Source: Tetragenococcus koreensis (GTDB lineage: Bacteria > Bacillota > Bacilli > Lactobacillales > Enterococcaceae). From it: a stretch of 64,000 nucleotides of DNA. The notes under the pieces are model-generated. The model saw only the letters and a list, made by a program, of their open reading frames with translations, had not been told where the DNA came from and did not search any database. Made by a program: the position numbers and the translations under genes. This document shows, piece by piece, positions 27,722 through 40,968 of the stretch (the first letter of the stretch is position 1; every line of letters starts with the position of its first letter). The stretch lies in contig NZ_CP027786.1 of NCBI RefSeq assembly GCF_003795145.1, forward strand, positions 1,612,001 to 1,676,000, written 5' to 3'.

Positions 27722-28580
27722 TATTTGTGTCCCCTCCTCTTGCCACTAGCTCATCGGCTAACTCGCTTGCCGTAAGAGGCAGCTGTTTAAAGGACATTCC
27801 TTTTTCTTCTAAACGTTTAGCAAACGCAGCTGCAGTCGGTACTCCTAATTGTTTCTCCTGCAGCCATTGAACATTTTGGAAAACCTCTTCAGGGCTTCCA
27901 TCTTTGACTAGCTGCCCTTTTTCTAAAACATAGACATAATCTGCATAATTAGCCACATCATCCATCGAATGAGTAACCAGGACGATGGTCATTTGTTTAG
28001 CTTGACGTAAATGTTCAAATATCGCCATCATATCTTTACGTCCTTTAGGATCAAGCCCTGCTGTAGGTTCATCTAATACTAGTACTTCCGGTTCCATAGC
28101 TAATACTCCGGCAATTGCAACCCGGCGCATTTGGCCCCCGGACAAATCAAATGGAGAACGTTCAAGAAAGCTTTCGTCTAAACCAACTAATGTTACATAT
28201 TCTTTAGCTAGCTCTAAAGCATCTTCTTCTGATACACCAAAATTTTTCGGTCCAAAAGCAATATCTTTGCCCACTGTTTCTTCAAAAAGTTGTGACTCAG
28301 GAAATTGAAAAACGATTCCTACTTTTTTACGAATCGGTTTTAAATTTTTATTGTTGGTTTCAGGAGTAATCGTCCGCTCACCAATTTTCACATTACCTGA
28401 GGTTGGCTTCAATAAGGCATTTAAATGCTGCAAAATAGTCGATTTACCACTTCCTGTGTGACCAACTAGCGCATTATAAGAACCTTCTTTGATTGTCATA
28501 TTAATATCATATAAAACACGTTGTTCAAAGGGAGAATTGGGTTGATAGGTAAAGTTTACTTGTTCAAAAACGATGTCCAT
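27714..28580 (-). CDS. ecfA2: ECF transporter ATPase EcfA2
   Basis: 288-aa ATPase of the group II ECF module. Walker [10 protein letters not shown] at 40-48, signature [14 protein letters not shown], Walker [15 protein letters not shown]-loop VTHSMDD. I place the start at the ATG 28580 ([12 protein letters not shown]), 6 nt after GGTGGA. A TTG two codons upstream is possible. It overlaps the ecfA1 end by about 25 nt, implying coupled translation. Confidence 0.94.
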   Translation of the reverse strand: MDIVFEQVNFTYQPNSPFEQRVLYDINMTIKEGSYNALVGHTGSGKSTILQHLNALLKPTSGNVKIGERTITPETNNKNLKPIRKKVGIVFQFPESQLFEETVGKDIAFGPKNFGVSEEDALELAKEYVTLVGLDESFLERSPFDLSGGQMRRVAIAGVLAMEPEVLVLDEPTAGLDPKGRKDMMAIFEHLRQAKQMTIVLVTHSMDDVANYADYVYVLEKGQLVKDGSPEEVFQNVQWLQEKQLGVPTAAAFAKRLEEKGMSFKQLPLTASELADELVARGGDTNNE

Positions 28581-29395
28581 AGCCAATCCACCATCCCTTC
28601 TTCACTCAAATAATTTTCAGGGACTGTAACGCCCCGAACTTTTAGTGCTTCTTTTAATTTTTCTGGAAAAGGTAAATCCAACCCTTTTTCTACCAGGCTT
28701 GGCCCTTCAGAAAAAATTTGCGCCGGTGTACCTTCGTCTACTAACTTTCCTTCACGCATAACTAATATCCGATTTGCATTAGCAGCTTCATCAATATCAT
28801 GTGTGATGGAAAGCACCGTTAATTGATATTTTTTCTTGATTTCTTTAAGAATCGAGATCACTTCTTGCCGGCCTTCAGGATCTAACATACTGGTTGCTTC
28901 ATCAAGAATGATGATATCTGGTCGTAAAGCTACCACACCAGCAATCGCTACCCGCTGTTTTTGCCCACCTGACAAACGTGCAGGTTCTTTATCAGCAAAG
29001 TCCGTCAACCGTACTTGCTCCAAAGATTCTTTCACCCGAGGAACCATTTCCTCCCGTGGAATCCCTTGATTTTCCATACCAAAGGCAACGTCATCTTCGA
29101 CTGTAGCTCCTACAAACTGGTTATCCGGATTCTGAAAAACCATACCGACCATTTTACGAATCGTCCAAATATTCTCTTCATTTAAATCAAATTGTCCTAC
29201 TGAAACATGACCTGTTTCTGGCAAAAGCAAGCCATTGATCGTCTTGGCTAAGGTAGATTTACCTGAGCCATTATGACCAATAATAGCCACCCATTCTCCC
29301 TTATTAATAGTTAATGATAGATCTTGTAAAGCAGCTCTTGTGTCATCTTCTTGATAGCGAAACGTAATATTTTTTAAATTTATGATCGATTCCAT
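28556..29395 (-). CDS. ecfA1: ECF transporter ATPase EcfA1
   Basis: 279-aa ATPase, partner of EcfA2. Walker [10 protein letters not shown] at 40-48, signature [14 protein letters not shown], Walker [18 protein letters not shown]-loop SITHDIDEA. The C-terminus carries the EcfA dimerisation extension. An AAAGGAG site precedes the ATG. First gene of the ECF unit, which lies downstream of rplQ as in many Firmicutes (rplQ-ecfA1A2T-truA). Confidence 0.95.
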   Translation of the reverse strand: MESIINLKNITFRYQEDDTRAALQDLSLTINKGEWVAIIGHNGSGKSTLAKTINGLLLPETGHVSVGQFDLNEENIWTIRKMVGMVFQNPDNQFVGATVEDDVAFGMENQGIPREEMVPRVKESLEQVRLTDFADKEPARLSGGQKQRVAIAGVVALRPDIIILDEATSMLDPEGRQEVISILKEIKKKYQLTVLSITHDIDEAANANRILVMREGKLVDEGTPAQIFSEGPSLVEKGLDLPFPEKLKEALKVRGVTVPENYLSEEGMVDWLWTSFLNK

Positions 29396-29758
29396 GGGTA
29401 CTCCTTTATGTATATTAAACTAAAAAAGCATTCGAGGCAGACCTTTTCCTATGCTAACTTGCAGAAATGAAAAGCATTTTATTGTAACTAACATTATCAA
29501 AAAAAAGGGATTATTTCAATTATTCTAATAGTTAGAAGGTTAAAATTTCCAGCTTTTTTCACTTTCCATTAGCTGTGTCTTTACAGCTAATCGAAACTAA
29601 AAAAAAACACTTTATGATGAATGCCTGCTCCCTGACAATTCAGGGAGCAGTGCTGAGCTAGACTCGGAAAAATTTTTCCAACATCATAACACTCTTAAAA
29701 TCATCGACAAAGTGACGCTAGGTAATAGTAACTTTTACTAATACTGCTTCATTAGATT
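29396..29758. other. Intergenic stretch between rplQ and ecfA1
   Basis: No gene. A strong hairpin sits at 29625-29650. A weak candidate ecf promoter (TTGAAA, 15 bp, GATAAT on the minus strand near 29490-29520) is not convincing. Confidence 0.4.
29625..29650 (-). terminator. Strong hairpin after rplQ, terminator-like without adjacent T-tract
   Basis: Perfect 11-bp stem CTGCTCCCTGA / TCAGGGAGCAG with a 4-nt loop. The nearest T-run on the minus strand is about 20 nt further on. It could be a transcript 3'-end stabiliser or partial terminator between the alpha operon and the ecf genes. Confidence 0.6.
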
Positions 29759-30139
29759 TTAGACAAGTTCTAGGATAACCATTGCTGCAGCATCTCCGCG
29801 TCTTGGTTCTGTCTTCAAGATACGAGTATAACCGCCTTGGCGTTCTTCATAGCGAGGAGCGATATCTTTAAAAAGCTTTTGTAAAGCTGAATCGATAACA
29901 ATCTCTTCGTCTTCTTCACGCACATTAGCTACTTCATTACGTACAAATGTAGCCGCTTGGCGACGCGCATGCAAATCACCGCGTTTTCCTAGAGTGATCA
30001 TTTTTTCTGCTGTTGAACGAACTTCTTTGGCACGAGCTTCTGTCGTAACAATCCGTTCGTTAATGAATAAGTCAGTTGTTAAATCACGCAACATCGCTTT
30101 ACGTTGACTAGATGTGCGTCCTAATTTACGATAACTCAC
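29759..30139 (-). CDS. rplQ: 50S ribosomal protein L17
   Basis: 126 aa, last gene of the alpha operon, 23 nt after rpoA. Starts [20 protein letters not shown], with the L17 signature and an internal ITTEARAKE-like strand ([12 protein letters not shown]). Binds near the peptide exit tunnel. AAGGAGGG precedes the start. Confidence 0.97.
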   Translation of the reverse strand: MSYRKLGRTSSQRKAMLRDLTTDLFINERIVTTEARAKEVRSTAEKMITLGKRGDLHARRQAATFVRNEVANVREEDEEIVIDSALQKLFKDIAPRYEERQGGYTRILKTEPRRGDAAAMVILELV

Positions 30140-30162
30140 GTGGTTTCCCTCCTTCGTAAAAA

Positions 30163-31101
30163 TTAATCGTCTTTACGTAATCCCAGACCAAGATCGCTTA
30201 ATTTAGATTTCACTTCTTCAAGAGATTTGCGGCCCAAATTACGTACTTTGATCATTTCTGGTTCAGATTTATTAGTTAATTCTTGTACAGTATTGATGCC
30301 AGCACGTTTTAGACAATTGTACGAACGAACAGATAAGTCTAATTCTTCGATTGTCATTTCTAGCATTTTTTCTTTTTGTGTTTCTTCTTTTTCAACCATG
30401 ATTTCAGTATTTTTCGCTTCATCGGTCATATTCACAAAAATTTCCAAATGCTCCGTGAGAATTTTCGCTGATAAACTTAACGCATCAAGTGGTTCAATTG
30501 AACCGTCAGTCCAAAGTTCCATGGTTAATTTATCATAATCATCCCGACGACCAACACGTGTATTTTCTACTTGATAGTTCACTCGACGTACGGGTGTATA
30601 GATCGAATCAACAGGAAGTACACCAATTGGCATATCTTCTTTTTTGTTTTCATCTGCTTGATCATATCCACGTCCGGGTTGAACCGACAAGCGTGCATGA
30701 AATCTTGTTCCTTCTGCTACAGTACAGATGTACATTTCTTTATTAAGAATTTCTACATCACTGTCAACGATAATATCGCCAGCAGTTATAGTAGCTGGTC
30801 CGGAAATATCGATTTCAAGGTTTTTTTCTTCTTCACTATAAAGTTTTAATGCAAGACCTTTAATATTCAAAATGATTTGCGCAACATCTTCTCGAACGCC
30901 TTTGATCGTTGAAAATTCATGTAATACACCATCGATTTGGATATTCGTGATTGCTGCTCCTGGTAAAGAAGATAACAAAATACGACGCAGGGAATTTCCT
31001 AATGTAGTTCCATAGCCTCTTTCAAGAGGTTCTACGATGAACTGGCCATAATCTTTCTCTTCATCAATCTTTGCAATTCTTGGTTTTTCGAATTCAATCA
31101 T
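30163..31101 (-). CDS. rpoA: RNA polymerase alpha subunit
   Basis: 312 aa. The N-terminal dimerisation domain ([20 protein letters not shown]) is joined by an acidic linker near 230-245 to the C-terminal DNA-binding domain ([22 protein letters not shown]). Nucleates RNA polymerase assembly. 79 nt after rpsK. Confidence 0.98.
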   Translation of the reverse strand: MIEFEKPRIAKIDEEKDYGQFIVEPLERGYGTTLGNSLRRILLSSLPGAAITNIQIDGVLHEFSTIKGVREDVAQIILNIKGLALKLYSEEEKNLEIDISGPATITAGDIIVDSDVEILNKEMYICTVAEGTRFHARLSVQPGRGYDQADENKKEDMPIGVLPVDSIYTPVRRVNYQVENTRVGRRDDYDKLTMELWTDGSIEPLDALSLSAKILTEHLEIFVNMTDEAKNTEIMVEKEETQKEKMLEMTIEELDLSVRSYNCLKRAGINTVQELTNKSEPEMIKVRNLGRKSLEEVKSKLSDLGLGLRKDD

Positions 31102-31180
31102 TCTTATCTATTACCCCTTTCAAAACGAAAAGTGTCTTGTTCAATGACATAAATTTTGAGACTCAAAAGAGCAGCACTCA

Positions 31181-31570
31181 TTAAACACGACGGCGTTTTG
31201 GAGGGCGGCATCCATTATGAGGAACTGGTGTTACGTCACGAATCGCAGCCACTTCCAATCCTGCTGCTTGTAATGAACGAATTGCTGCTTCACGTCCTGA
31301 ACCTGGGCCTTTTACAGTTACTTCTACATTCTTCAAACCTTGTTCCATTCCTGCTTTTGCTGCAGTTTCTGCTGCTAATTGAGCGGCAAATGGTGTTGAT
31401 TTTCTGCTACCTCTAAATCCTAATGCACCTGCTGAAGACCATGATAACGCATTACCATGTACATCAGTAATCATCACAATTGTATTGTTGAATGTTGAAT
31501 GAATATGTGCAATACCGGATTCAATATTCTTTTTCACACGGCGTTTACGATTCACTTTTTTTTGTGCCAT
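31181..31570 (-). CDS. rpsK: 30S ribosomal protein S11
   Basis: 129 aa. [17 protein letters not shown] and the C-terminal [17 protein letters not shown] are diagnostic. It lines the platform near the mRNA exit. 26 nt after rpsM. Confidence 0.98.
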   Translation of the reverse strand: MAQKKVNRKRRVKKNIESGIAHIHSTFNNTIVMITDVHGNALSWSSAGALGFRGSRKSTPFAAQLAAETAAKAGMEQGLKNVEVTVKGPGSGREAAIRSLQAAGLEVAAIRDVTPVPHNGCRPPKRRRV

Positions 31571-31596
31571 GAAGTTTTAACCTCCTTCATTAGAAA

Positions 31597-31962
31597 TTAT
31601 TTTTTCTTGCCTGCGATAGTTGTTGCTGGTCCTTTGCGTGTACGGGCATTATTTTTAGTATGTTGTCCGCGAACAGGCAAGCCACGACGATGACGCAAGC
31701 CGCGATATGAACCAATTTCCATCAAACGTTTAACATCTAAGTTAATTTCACGACGAAGATCGCCTTCAACTTTTCTAGTATCCACTTCAGCGCGAATCGC
31801 ATCTGTTTGTTCGTTGGTTAGATCACGAACTCGGATGTCTTCAGAAACGCCAGCTTTTGCTAAAATGTCTTTGGCAGTCGTATCTCCAATTCCAAAAATA
31901 TAAGTAAGAGAAACAACTACATGCTTATCACGAGGGATATCTACTCCTGCAATACGAGCCAT
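31597..31962 (-). CDS. rpsM: 30S ribosomal protein S13
   Basis: 121 aa, starts [20 protein letters not shown], with a basic C-terminal tail ([15 protein letters not shown]) that reaches the P site. GGAGGTG precedes the ATG. It follows rpmJ at 18 nt. Confidence 0.98.
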   Translation of the reverse strand: MARIAGVDIPRDKHVVVSLTYIFGIGDTTAKDILAKAGVSEDIRVRDLTNEQTDAIRAEVDTRKVEGDLRREINLDVKRLMEIGSYRGLRHRRGLPVRGQHTKNNARTRKGPATTIAGKKK

Positions 31963-31980
31963 ATTTTATTACACCTCCAT

Positions 31981-32097
31981 TTATCCTTGACGTTGTTTAT
32001 GTTTTGGGTTTGCTGAACAAATCACCATAACGCGTCCTTTACGACGAACGACTTTACAATGTTCACACATTGGTTTTACTGATGGTCTTACTTTCAT
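31981..32097 (-). CDS. rpmJ: 50S ribosomal protein L36
   Basis: 38-aa protein, too short for usual ORF cut-offs. Starts [15 protein letters not shown] and ends in [10 protein letters not shown]. Zinc ligands Cys11, Cys14, Cys27 and His33 are present, so it is the zinc-containing form. It lies between infA and rpsM in the classical order, with AGGAGGTAAG upstream. Confidence 0.97.
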   Translation of the reverse strand: MKVRPSVKPMCEHCKVVRRKGRVMVICSANPKHKQRQG

Positions 32098-32131
32098 GAT
32101 ACTTACCTCCTGTGGTTTTACGTAAGTACAA

Positions 32132-32350
32132 TTATTTAAAACGATACGTAATACGACCACGACTCAAGTCATAAGGCGAAAGTTCGACAGTCACCTTATC
32201 GCCTGGCAAGATACGAATATAGTGCATTCGAATTTTACCAGAAACAGTCGCAAGAATTTCATGGCCGTTTTCAAGCTCGACTTTAAACATTGCATTTGGC
32301 AAAGTTTCGACGACTGTACCTTCTATTTCAATCATATCTTCTTTTGCCAC
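32132..32350 (-). CDS. infA: Translation initiation factor IF-1
   Basis: 72 aa, S1/OB fold: [22 protein letters not shown] ... ending [11 protein letters not shown] take GTG at 32350 as the start because AAGGAGG lies 8 nt upstream and homologues begin [11 protein letters not shown]. The frame running to 32482 has no support. A separate promoter lies just upstream. Confidence 0.95.
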   Translation of the reverse strand: MAKEDMIEIEGTVVETLPNAMFKVELENGHEILATVSGKIRMHYIRILPGDKVTVELSPYDLSRGRITYRFK

Positions 32351-32472
32351 GCACAGTACCTCCTTGTACTTGTTTCGCAACTTTACGCGATAAAACGGCG
32401 GAAACCTGTGTCGTGTTCCCACCTTAACTTCTTTGCAACGATTCTTTATTAATCTAGAAGTCGGACTGATAT

Positions 32473-32501
32473 ATTCTAGCATAATGCTTGATTATTTACA
32501 A
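32473..32501 (-). promoter_or_regulatory. Internal promoter before infA
   Basis: Minus strand TTGTAA (32496-32501), 17-bp spacer, TAGAAT (32473-32478), in the 185-nt gap between adk and infA. It would allow infA-rpmJ-rpsM-rpsK-rpoA-rplQ to be transcribed independently of the S10-spc promoter. Confidence 0.65.
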
Positions 32502-32535
32502 GCAAAAGTTATCATAGCGCGAAAAAGGGTACGAA

Positions 32536-34537
<2,002 letters not shown>

Positions 34538-34538
<1 letters not shown>

Positions 34539-34978
34539 CAGATCACCTCAATTGACCCACCAGCAGCTTCAATAGCTTCTTGTGCTGCTTTAGAAAACTT
34601 CGCTGCTTTAACAGTTAATTTTTTGGTTAATTCACCATTACCCAACACTTTAATGCCAGCTTTTTGATTTTTTACAAATCCAGCTTCAGCTAAAACAGCA
34701 GGGGTAACTTCAGTTCCATCTTCAAAGTTGTTCAAAAGGTCAAGATTAATAATCGCATATTCTTTGCGATTAACATTGGTAAAACCACGTTTTGGTAAAC
34801 GGCGGAATAATTCTGTTTGCCCACCTTCAAAACCAAGACGAGTTCCACCACCTGAACGAGCTTTTTGTCCTTTTTGACCACGTCCTGAAGTCTTACCGTT
34901 ACCGGATGATGAACCGCGACCGACGCGGTTACGTACATGACGTGATCCTTTTGTAGATTCTAGTTCATGAAGTTTCAT
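34538..34978 (-). CDS. rplO: 50S ribosomal protein L15
   Basis: 146 aa. Starts [20 protein letters not shown] with the glycine-rich [20 protein letters not shown] extension that threads into 23S rRNA. 44 nt after rpmD. Confidence 0.97.
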
Positions 34979-35022
34979 GTGTTTGGCACCTCCTTAATCA
35001 AAATCGATCTGTCCAATCGTTG

Positions 35023-35202
35023 TTACATTTCTTCTACGTCTACTAAGTGTGCAACTGTTTCAATCATGCCTTTAATCGCATCATTAGCAGGTCGTACAGC
35101 AGTGCTGTTCACTTTTTTTAGTCCCAACGCTTTTACTGTATCGCGTTGATTTTGAGGACGTCCAATAACACTGCGTTTTAAAGTAATTTTTAATTCAGCC
35201 AT
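35023..35202 (-). CDS. rpmD: 50S ribosomal protein L30
   Basis: 59 aa. Starts [20 protein letters not shown]. The start at 35202 is set by AGGAGGACAAATCTA; the frame to 35223 overlaps that site. 13 nt after rpsE. Confidence 0.96.
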   Translation of the reverse strand: MAELKITLKRSVIGRPQNQRDTVKALGLKKVNSTAVRPANDAIKGMIETVAHLVDVEEM

Positions 35203-35215
35203 TAGATTTGTCCTC

Positions 35216-35716
35216 CTAACCAATAATTTCTTCTACAGATTTGCCACGAAGTTCAGCAACTTCTTCGGCGCGTTTTAATTCAGTTAATCCTTTAATTGTT
35301 GCACGAACAACATTGATCGGTGTGTTTGAACCTAAAGATTTTGATGTTACATCAGCGACACCGCTAAGTTCTAATACCGCACGGACAGGTCCGCCAGCAG
35401 CAACTCCAGCACCAGCTTCAGCAGGTTTCATCAAAATATATCCGCCACTATATGTGCCAATTACTTGATGCGGAATCGTTGTACCAACCATTGGTACTTC
35501 GATTAAGTTCTTCTTACCGTCTTCTACAGCTTTACGGATAGCTTCTGGTACTTCTTGTGCTTTACCAGTACCAAATCCTACGTGTCCGTTTTTATCGCCG
35601 ACAACTACTAATGCTGCAAAACGTAAACGACGTCCGCCTTTTACGACCTTTGTTACACGGTTGATTGCAACGACGCGGTCTTCTATTTCCAAATTACTTG
35701 GATCGATATGAGCCAT
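35216..35716 (-). CDS. rpsE: 30S ribosomal protein S5
   Basis: 166 aa. [20 protein letters not shown] and [16 protein letters not shown] are diagnostic. It helps decoding fidelity. The loop residues linked to spectinomycin response look wild type (VVKGGR). 20 nt after rplR. Confidence 0.97.
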   Translation of the reverse strand: MAHIDPSNLEIEDRVVAINRVTKVVKGGRRLRFAALVVVGDKNGHVGFGTGKAQEVPEAIRKAVEDGKKNLIEVPMVGTTIPHQVIGTYSGGYILMKPAEAGAGVAAGGPVRAVLELSGVADVTSKSLGSNTPINVVRATIKGLTELKRAEEVAELRGKSVEEIIG

Positions 35717-35736
35717 GAATGGTGTTCCTCCTTTTT

Positions 35737-36093
35737 TTAAAATTCTAGTCCATTTTCGCGAGCGCCTGTTGCTAAAGCTGCTACACGGCCATGGTAAAGG
35801 TATCCACCACGGTCAAAGACTACTTTTTTAATCCCTTTTTCTGAAGCACGTTCGGCAACCATTTGTCCGACACTTTGTGCTTGCTCAGATTTTGTTCCAC
35901 CTGAAATATTTTTATCCAAGGTAGAGGCACTTGCTAGCGTCACACCCGCTACGTCATCAATTACTTGCGCGTAGATGTTTTTATTCGAACGGAAAACGTT
36001 CAAGCGTGGGCACTCAGCAGTACCAGAAATTTTATTTCTCACACGTTGATGTCTTTTTTGACGTGTTTTATTTTTGTCTGGTTTTGAAATCAC
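35737..36093 (-). CDS. rplR: 50S ribosomal protein L18
   Basis: 118 aa 5S rRNA-binding protein: [20 protein letters not shown] ... [18 protein letters not shown] favour GTG at 36093, 8 nt after GAGG, because homologues begin MISKPDK. A GTG three codons upstream (36102) overlaps the ribosome-binding site. Confidence 0.95.
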   Translation of the reverse strand: MISKPDKNKTRQKRHQRVRNKISGTAECPRLNVFRSNKNIYAQVIDDVAGVTLASASTLDKNISGGTKSEQAQSVGQMVAERASEKGIKKVVFDRGGYLYHGRVAALATGARENGLEF

Positions 36094-36157
36094 AATTGTC
36101 ACCTCTTTATTTTTATTCGTCTAAGCCGCGCTAATTATACTACTTTGCGGACTTTGC

Positions 36158-36694
36158 TTATTTACCTGTTTTACCTTCTTTGCGGCGTACTTGTTCGCCT
36201 GCATAACGGATACCTTTACCTTTATAAGGTTCTGGTGAGCGAATACCCCGAATTTTAGCAGCTACTTCACCTACAAGTTCTTTATTAGAACCTTTAATTG
36301 TAATCTGGTTATTCGCTGGAACTTCAATCGTAATTCCTTCTGGAGTTTCTACTTCAACCGGTTGTGAGTAGCCAACATTCAAAGTAAGTTTGTTACCTTG
36401 TAATTGGGCACGATATCCAACACCCACAAGTTCTAATGATTTTTGAAAACCTTCAGATACACCTACAACCATGTTATTAAAGTTTGCACGAGTAGTCCCA
36501 TGAATTGTTTTCATTTTTTGACTTTCATTTGGACGGATAAATGTTACTTCATTTTCATTGATATTAAATTTAATATCAGGTGAAAATGTACGAGTTAATT
36601 CACCGTTGGGGCCCTTAACTGTTACATTGTTGTCATCAAATTTTACCTCAACATTTTCAGGCAAAACGACAATTTTATTCCCAATACGACTCAC
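36158..36694 (-). CDS. rplF: 50S ribosomal protein L6
   Basis: 178 aa, two-repeat L6 fold. [17 protein letters not shown] at the start and the C-terminal [19 protein letters not shown] are characteristic. 30 nt after rpsH. Confidence 0.98.
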   Translation of the reverse strand: MSRIGNKIVVLPENVEVKFDDNNVTVKGPNGELTRTFSPDIKFNINENEVTFIRPNESQKMKTIHGTTRANFNNMVVGVSEGFQKSLELVGVGYRAQLQGNKLTLNVGYSQPVEVETPEGITIEVPANNQITIKGSNKELVGEVAAKIRGIRSPEPYKGKGIRYAGEQVRRKEGKTGK

Positions 36695-36724
36695 GAAAAG
36701 ACACCTCCTTGTGTATTTATTAAA

Positions 36725-37123
36725 TTACCATACATAAGCGACAACTTCGCCGCCGACATTTTTGGCTCTAGCTTCTTTATCAGTGATCACACCGTCAGAA
36801 GTTGAGACGACTGCAATTCCTAAACCATTCAATACTTTGGGTACTTCGTCAGCTTTGACATAAGCACGCAATCCTGGCTTAGAGATACGTTTCAAGTTGG
36901 TGATCACACGCTCACCATTTTTCCCATATTTAAGGAATACACGGATCACGCCTTGTTTGTCATCTTCGATGTATTCAACATTACGAACAAAACCTTCATT
37001 TTTAAGGATTTCAGCAATGTCGTGCTTTATTTTTGAAGCAGGAACTTCTAAAACATCGTGCTTTGCCATATTGGCATTGCGGATACGTGTTAGAAAATCT
37101 GCAATTGGATCTGTCATGACCAT
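36725..37123 (-). CDS. rpsH: 30S ribosomal protein S8
   Basis: 132 aa. [19 protein letters not shown] at the start and the C-terminal [12 protein letters not shown]-like segment ([14 protein letters not shown]). The first of two ATGs (37123) matches family usage. In many bacteria S8 represses the spc operon; no obvious S8 site was seen here. Confidence 0.97.
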   Translation of the reverse strand: MVMTDPIADFLTRIRNANMAKHDVLEVPASKIKHDIAEILKNEGFVRNVEYIEDDKQGVIRVFLKYGKNGERVITNLKRISKPGLRAYVKADEVPKVLNGLGIAVVSTSDGVITDKEARAKNVGGEVVAYVW

Positions 37124-37159
37124 TAGATGATTTACCTCCTTTTTGCGAGTTTACTTTTT

Positions 37160-37345
37160 TTACCAGCTAGCTTTCTTCACGCCGGGAATTTGACCTTTAT
37201 GGGCCAGTTCGCGGAAGCAAATACGGCAAAGGTGAAATTTACGATAAACAGAACGCGGACGTCCACAGCGTTCGCAACGAGTATACTCTTGTACTGGATG
37301 CTTTGCAGTTTGTTTATTTTTAGCAACTTGTGACTTTTTAGCCAA
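37160..37345 (-). CDS. rpsN: 30S ribosomal protein S14, type Z
   Basis: 61-aa short zinc form. Ligands Cys24, Cys27, Cys40 and Cys43 (RCERCG ... HLCRICF) are all present. This compact zinc-dependent S14 is the spc-operon copy in Firmicutes. A zinc-free paralogue may exist elsewhere. Confidence 0.96.
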   Translation of the reverse strand: MAKKSQVAKNKQTAKHPVQEYTRCERCGRPRSVYRKFHLCRICFRELAHKGQIPGVKKASW

Positions 37346-37360
37346 TTTCTTCGCCTCCTT

Positions 37361-37900
37361 TTATTTTTGGAATGGTACACCTAATTGAGTTAACAATTCA
37401 AGTGATTCTTCATCTGTGTTTGCTGTTGTAACAATGACGATATCCATTCCACGGACCTTGTCAACTAAATCATAGTCAACTTCAGGGAAGATCAATTGTT
37501 CTTTAATCCCTAGGGTATAGTTTCCACGTCCATCGAACGCTCTTTTGCTTACCCCATGGAAGTCGCGTACACGCGGCAAGGAAACATTTACTAACTTATC
37601 TAAGAAGTCAAACATTCTATCTCCACGTAAAGTAACTTTTGCGCCGATTGGCATCCCTTCACGCAGACGGAAGCCTGCAACAGATTTTTTAGCTTTTGTA
37701 ACTAAAGGTTTTTGACCTGAAATCAACTGTAATTCTTCAACTGCTTTATCTAGGTTTTTAGCGTTAGATACTGCATCGCCTACACCCATGTTGATAACAA
37801 TCTTTTCAACTTTTGGTGCTTGCATAACAGAACTATAGTCAAATTTTTCTACTAATGATGGAACGATATCTTGTGTATATTTTTCTTTAAGGCGGTTCAT
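37361..37900 (-). CDS. rplE: 50S ribosomal protein L5
   Basis: 179 aa 5S rRNA-binding protein. [20 protein letters not shown] and [21 protein letters not shown] are typical. 27 nt after rplX. Confidence 0.98.
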   Translation of the reverse strand: MNRLKEKYTQDIVPSLVEKFDYSSVMQAPKVEKIVINMGVGDAVSNAKNLDKAVEELQLISGQKPLVTKAKKSVAGFRLREGMPIGAKVTLRGDRMFDFLDKLVNVSLPRVRDFHGVSKRAFDGRGNYTLGIKEQLIFPEVDYDLVDKVRGMDIVIVTTANTDEESLELLTQLGVPFQK

Positions 37901-37927
37901 TTAGTTGCCCCTCCTTCCTTGATTGGA

Positions 37928-38239
37928 TTATTTATCAATAACTTCACCGGTTTTTTTAGAAACACGGACTTTTTTACTGTCAGCTACTTGATAGCCGACA
38001 CGAGTTGCTTCTCCATTAGAAGGATCGATTAACATGACATTAGATACATGGATCGGTGCTTCTTGTTCAACAATACCGCCTTGCGGTGCAGCTTGAGAAG
38101 GTTTTTGATGTTTTTTTACGACGTTGACACCTTCAACAACGACTTTATCTTTTTTAGGCTGAGCTTCTAAAATGATGCCCTCTTTGTTTTTATCTTTGCC
38201 AGTAATAACTTTAACTTTATCACCTTTTTTAACAAACAT
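37928..38239 (-). CDS. rplX: 50S ribosomal protein L24
   Basis: 103 aa assembly-initiator protein with an N-terminal KOW motif ([18 protein letters not shown]). 35 nt after rplN. Confidence 0.98.
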   Translation of the reverse strand: MFVKKGDKVKVITGKDKNKEGIILEAQPKKDKVVVEGVNVVKKHQKPSQAAPQGGIVEQEAPIHVSNVMLIDPSNGEATRVGYQVADSKKVRVSKKTGEVIDK

Positions 38240-38274
38240 TCCTGTTTCGCACCTCCTTTGACATTAAATAACCA

Positions 38275-38700
<426 letters not shown>

Positions 38701-38967
38701 TTAAATAACCACTGCTTTTTCAACGATTTCTACTAGACGAAAACGTTTTGTAGCTGATAATGGACGAGTTTCCATAATTCTCACGATATCACCAGTTTTG
38801 GCTTCATTATTTTCATCGTGTACTTTGTATTTCTTTGAATATTTAATCCGTTTGCCGTATGTTGGATGGTTTTTCTTTGTTTCAACGACAACAGAGATCG
38901 TTTTATCCATTTTATCAGATTCCACGCGTCCTTGATAAACTTTACGGTGATTTCTTTCTTCAGTCAT
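38701..38967 (-). CDS. rpsQ: 30S ribosomal protein S17
   Basis: 88 aa OB-fold protein: [20 protein letters not shown]. Two ATGs are possible: 38976 is only 2 nt from GGAGG, while 38967 (MTEERN) is 11 nt away and fits homologues, so I use 38967. Confidence 0.94.
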   Translation of the reverse strand: MTEERNHRKVYQGRVESDKMDKTISVVVETKKNHPTYGKRIKYSKKYKVHDENNEAKTGDIVRIMETRPLSATKRFRLVEIVEKAVVI

Positions 38968-38991
38968 ACGATTCATGGCCTCCTTCCACTA

Positions 38992-39180
38992 TTACTTTAC
39001 TTGTTCACGCAACACTGTTTTGATGCGTGCAATCGATTTGCGTACTTCTTTAATACGCGCTGTGTTTTCTAGTTGTCCGGTAGCTAATTGGAAACGAAGA
39101 TTAAACAATTCTTGTTTAAATTGTTTTTCCTGATCCAGCATTTCGGTAGTGGTTAACTCTCTGATTTCTTTAACCTTCAT
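38992..39180 (-). CDS. rpmC: 50S ribosomal protein L29
   Basis: 62 aa helical hairpin protein. Starts [20 protein letters not shown]. The start at 39180 follows GGTGGTGAATCGA and lies inside the last codons of rplP, an 11-nt overlap. Binds near the nascent-chain exit. Confidence 0.96.
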   Translation of the reverse strand: MKVKEIRELTTTEMLDQEKQFKQELFNLRFQLATGQLENTARIKEVRKSIARIKTVLREQVK

Positions 39181-39604
39181 TCGATTCACCACCCATTTCT
39201 TCACGTTTTACGATTTTAGTTCTAATTGGCAATTTGTGAGAAGCAAGGCGTAGCGCTTCTTTAGCAACCTCTTCAGGAACTCCAGCGACTTCAAAAAGGA
39301 TTTTACCACGTTTTACTGGAGATACCCAGCCTTCTGGTGCACCTTTACCTGATCCCATACGTACGCCGATGGCTTTTGCCGTATAAGATTTGTGAGGGAA
39401 AATTTTAATCCATACTTTCCCACCGCGCTTCATGAAACGCGTCATCGCAATACGAGAAGCTTCAATTTGTCTGTTGGTAATCCAAGAAGTTTCAAGAGCT
39501 TGCAAACCGTATTCACCAAAAGTTACTTCTTTACCGCCTTTGGCTTCTCCGCGCATTTTTCCGCGAAACTCACGACGGTGTTTTACACGTTTAGGTACTA
39601 ACAT
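39170..39604 (-). CDS. rplP: 50S ribosomal protein L16
   Basis: 144 aa. [21 protein letters not shown] at the start; a conserved arginine-rich loop contacts the A-site tRNA elbow. It overlaps rpmC by 11 nt and follows rpsC at 2 nt. Confidence 0.98.
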   Translation of the reverse strand: MLVPKRVKHRREFRGKMRGEAKGGKEVTFGEYGLQALETSWITNRQIEASRIAMTRFMKRGGKVWIKIFPHKSYTAKAIGVRMGSGKGAPEGWVSPVKRGKILFEVAGVPEEVAKEALRLASHKLPIRTKIVKREEMGGESNEG

Positions 39605-39606
39605 GT

Positions 39607-40263
39607 TTATTTCCCTCCCTTCTCAGTGTTGTTTTTAGTTGGAAGAATTTCTCCGCGATAGATCCACACTTTAACTCCTAGTTTTCCGTATGTTGTATCT
39701 GCTTCTTCCCAAGCATAGTCGATATCTGCACGAAGTGTATGCAAAGGAACAGTTCCTTCTGAATATCCTTCAACACGAGCAATATCTGCACCATTTAAAC
39801 GGCCAGAAACTTGTGTTTTGATTCCTTTTGCTCCTGCTCTCATCGTGCGTTGTAGTGCTTGTTTTTGTGCCCGACGGAAAGCAACCCGATTTTCAAGTTG
39901 GCGTGCAATACCTTCGCCGACTAATTTTGCATCTAAATCAGATTTCTTAACTTCAACGATGTTAATATGCACTCGTTTACCCGTCAATTTATTTAATTGT
40001 TTTCTTAAGTTTTCGACTTCAGATCCGCCTTTACCGATAACCATACCTGGTCTTGCAGTGTGGATTGAAATATTCACACGTTTTGCAGCTCGTTCGATTT
40101 CAACAGTCGATACAGCCGCTTCAGCAAGTTTTTCAGCAATAAATTTGCGGATTCGTAAATCTTCGTGTAACAAATCTGCGTATTCTTTTTCAGCATACCA
40201 TTTTGCTTCCCAATCACGGATAACGCCGATACGCATTCCAATTGGATTTATTTTTTGACCCAC
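39607..40263 (-). CDS. rpsC: 30S ribosomal protein S3
   Basis: 218 aa. The N-terminal KH domain carries [20 protein letters not shown]. Part of the mRNA entry tunnel. 13 nt after rplV. Confidence 0.98.
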   Translation of the reverse strand: MGQKINPIGMRIGVIRDWEAKWYAEKEYADLLHEDLRIRKFIAEKLAEAAVSTVEIERAAKRVNISIHTARPGMVIGKGGSEVENLRKQLNKLTGKRVHINIVEVKKSDLDAKLVGEGIARQLENRVAFRRAQKQALQRTMRAGAKGIKTQVSGRLNGADIARVEGYSEGTVPLHTLRADIDYAWEEADTTYGKLGVKVWIYRGEILPTKNNTEKGGK

Positions 40264-40276
40264 TGATTATCCCTCC

Positions 40277-40624
40277 TTATTTTTCTGATACAACAACCGT
40301 GATATGACTTGTACGTTTGTTGATTGGAGATGCTGAACCTTTTGCACGAGGACGGAAACGTTTCATAGTTGGTCCTTCGTTTATAAATGCTTCAGCGACA
40401 ACTAAGTTTTCAACTTCTAAGTCATAGTTGTTTTCTGCATTACTTACAGCTGACATCAATACTTTTTCAATGACTCCAGCTGATTTATTTGGCGTAAATT
40501 TTAAGACAGCAATTGCTTCACTGACGCTTTTCCCTCTAATCAAATCAATAGCTAAACGTGATTTGCGAGGAGAAACACGAACTGTTTTAGCAGTAGCTTT
40601 TGCTGATGTTATTTGTTCTGCCAT
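40277..40624 (-). CDS. rplV: 50S ribosomal protein L22
   Basis: 115 aa. [20 protein letters not shown]-like start region and the tunnel loop [20 protein letters not shown]. The loop that can alter macrolide response looks wild type. Confidence 0.98.
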   Translation of the reverse strand: MAEQITSAKATAKTVRVSPRKSRLAIDLIRGKSVSEAIAVLKFTPNKSAGVIEKVLMSAVSNAENNYDLEVENLVVAEAFINEGPTMKRFRPRAKGSASPINKRTSHITVVVSEK

Positions 40625-40644
40625 TTCTCTTTCCTCCCCTCAGA

Positions 40645-40926
40645 TTAGCGAGCTGACGTTCTTCGATCATTTTTAGCATGTCCGCGAAAGCTTCTTGTTG
40701 GTGCAAACTCACCTAATTTGTGCCCTACCATGTCTTCTTGAATATAAACAGGTACATGTTTACGGCCATCATACACGGCGATGGTATATCCGATAAAACT
40801 TGGGAAGATCGTTGAACGACGAGACCAAGTTTTAATTACTTTTTTCTTTTCAACACCTTGTTGTGCTTCGACTTTTTTCATCAAATGGTCATCACAAAAA
40901 GGTCCTTTTTTAACACTACGACTCAT
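40645..40926 (-). CDS. rpsS: 30S ribosomal protein S19
   Basis: 93 aa. [20 protein letters not shown] and [14 protein letters not shown] are diagnostic. Binds the 30S head near S13. Confidence 0.98.
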   Translation of the reverse strand: MSRSVKKGPFCDDHLMKKVEAQQGVEKKKVIKTWSRRSTIFPSFIGYTIAVYDGRKHVPVYIQEDMVGHKLGEFAPTRSFRGHAKNDRRTSAR

Positions 40927-40968
40927 GGTGAACCTCCTTTTTAAAATGCATTACGCACGGTCAATGAA

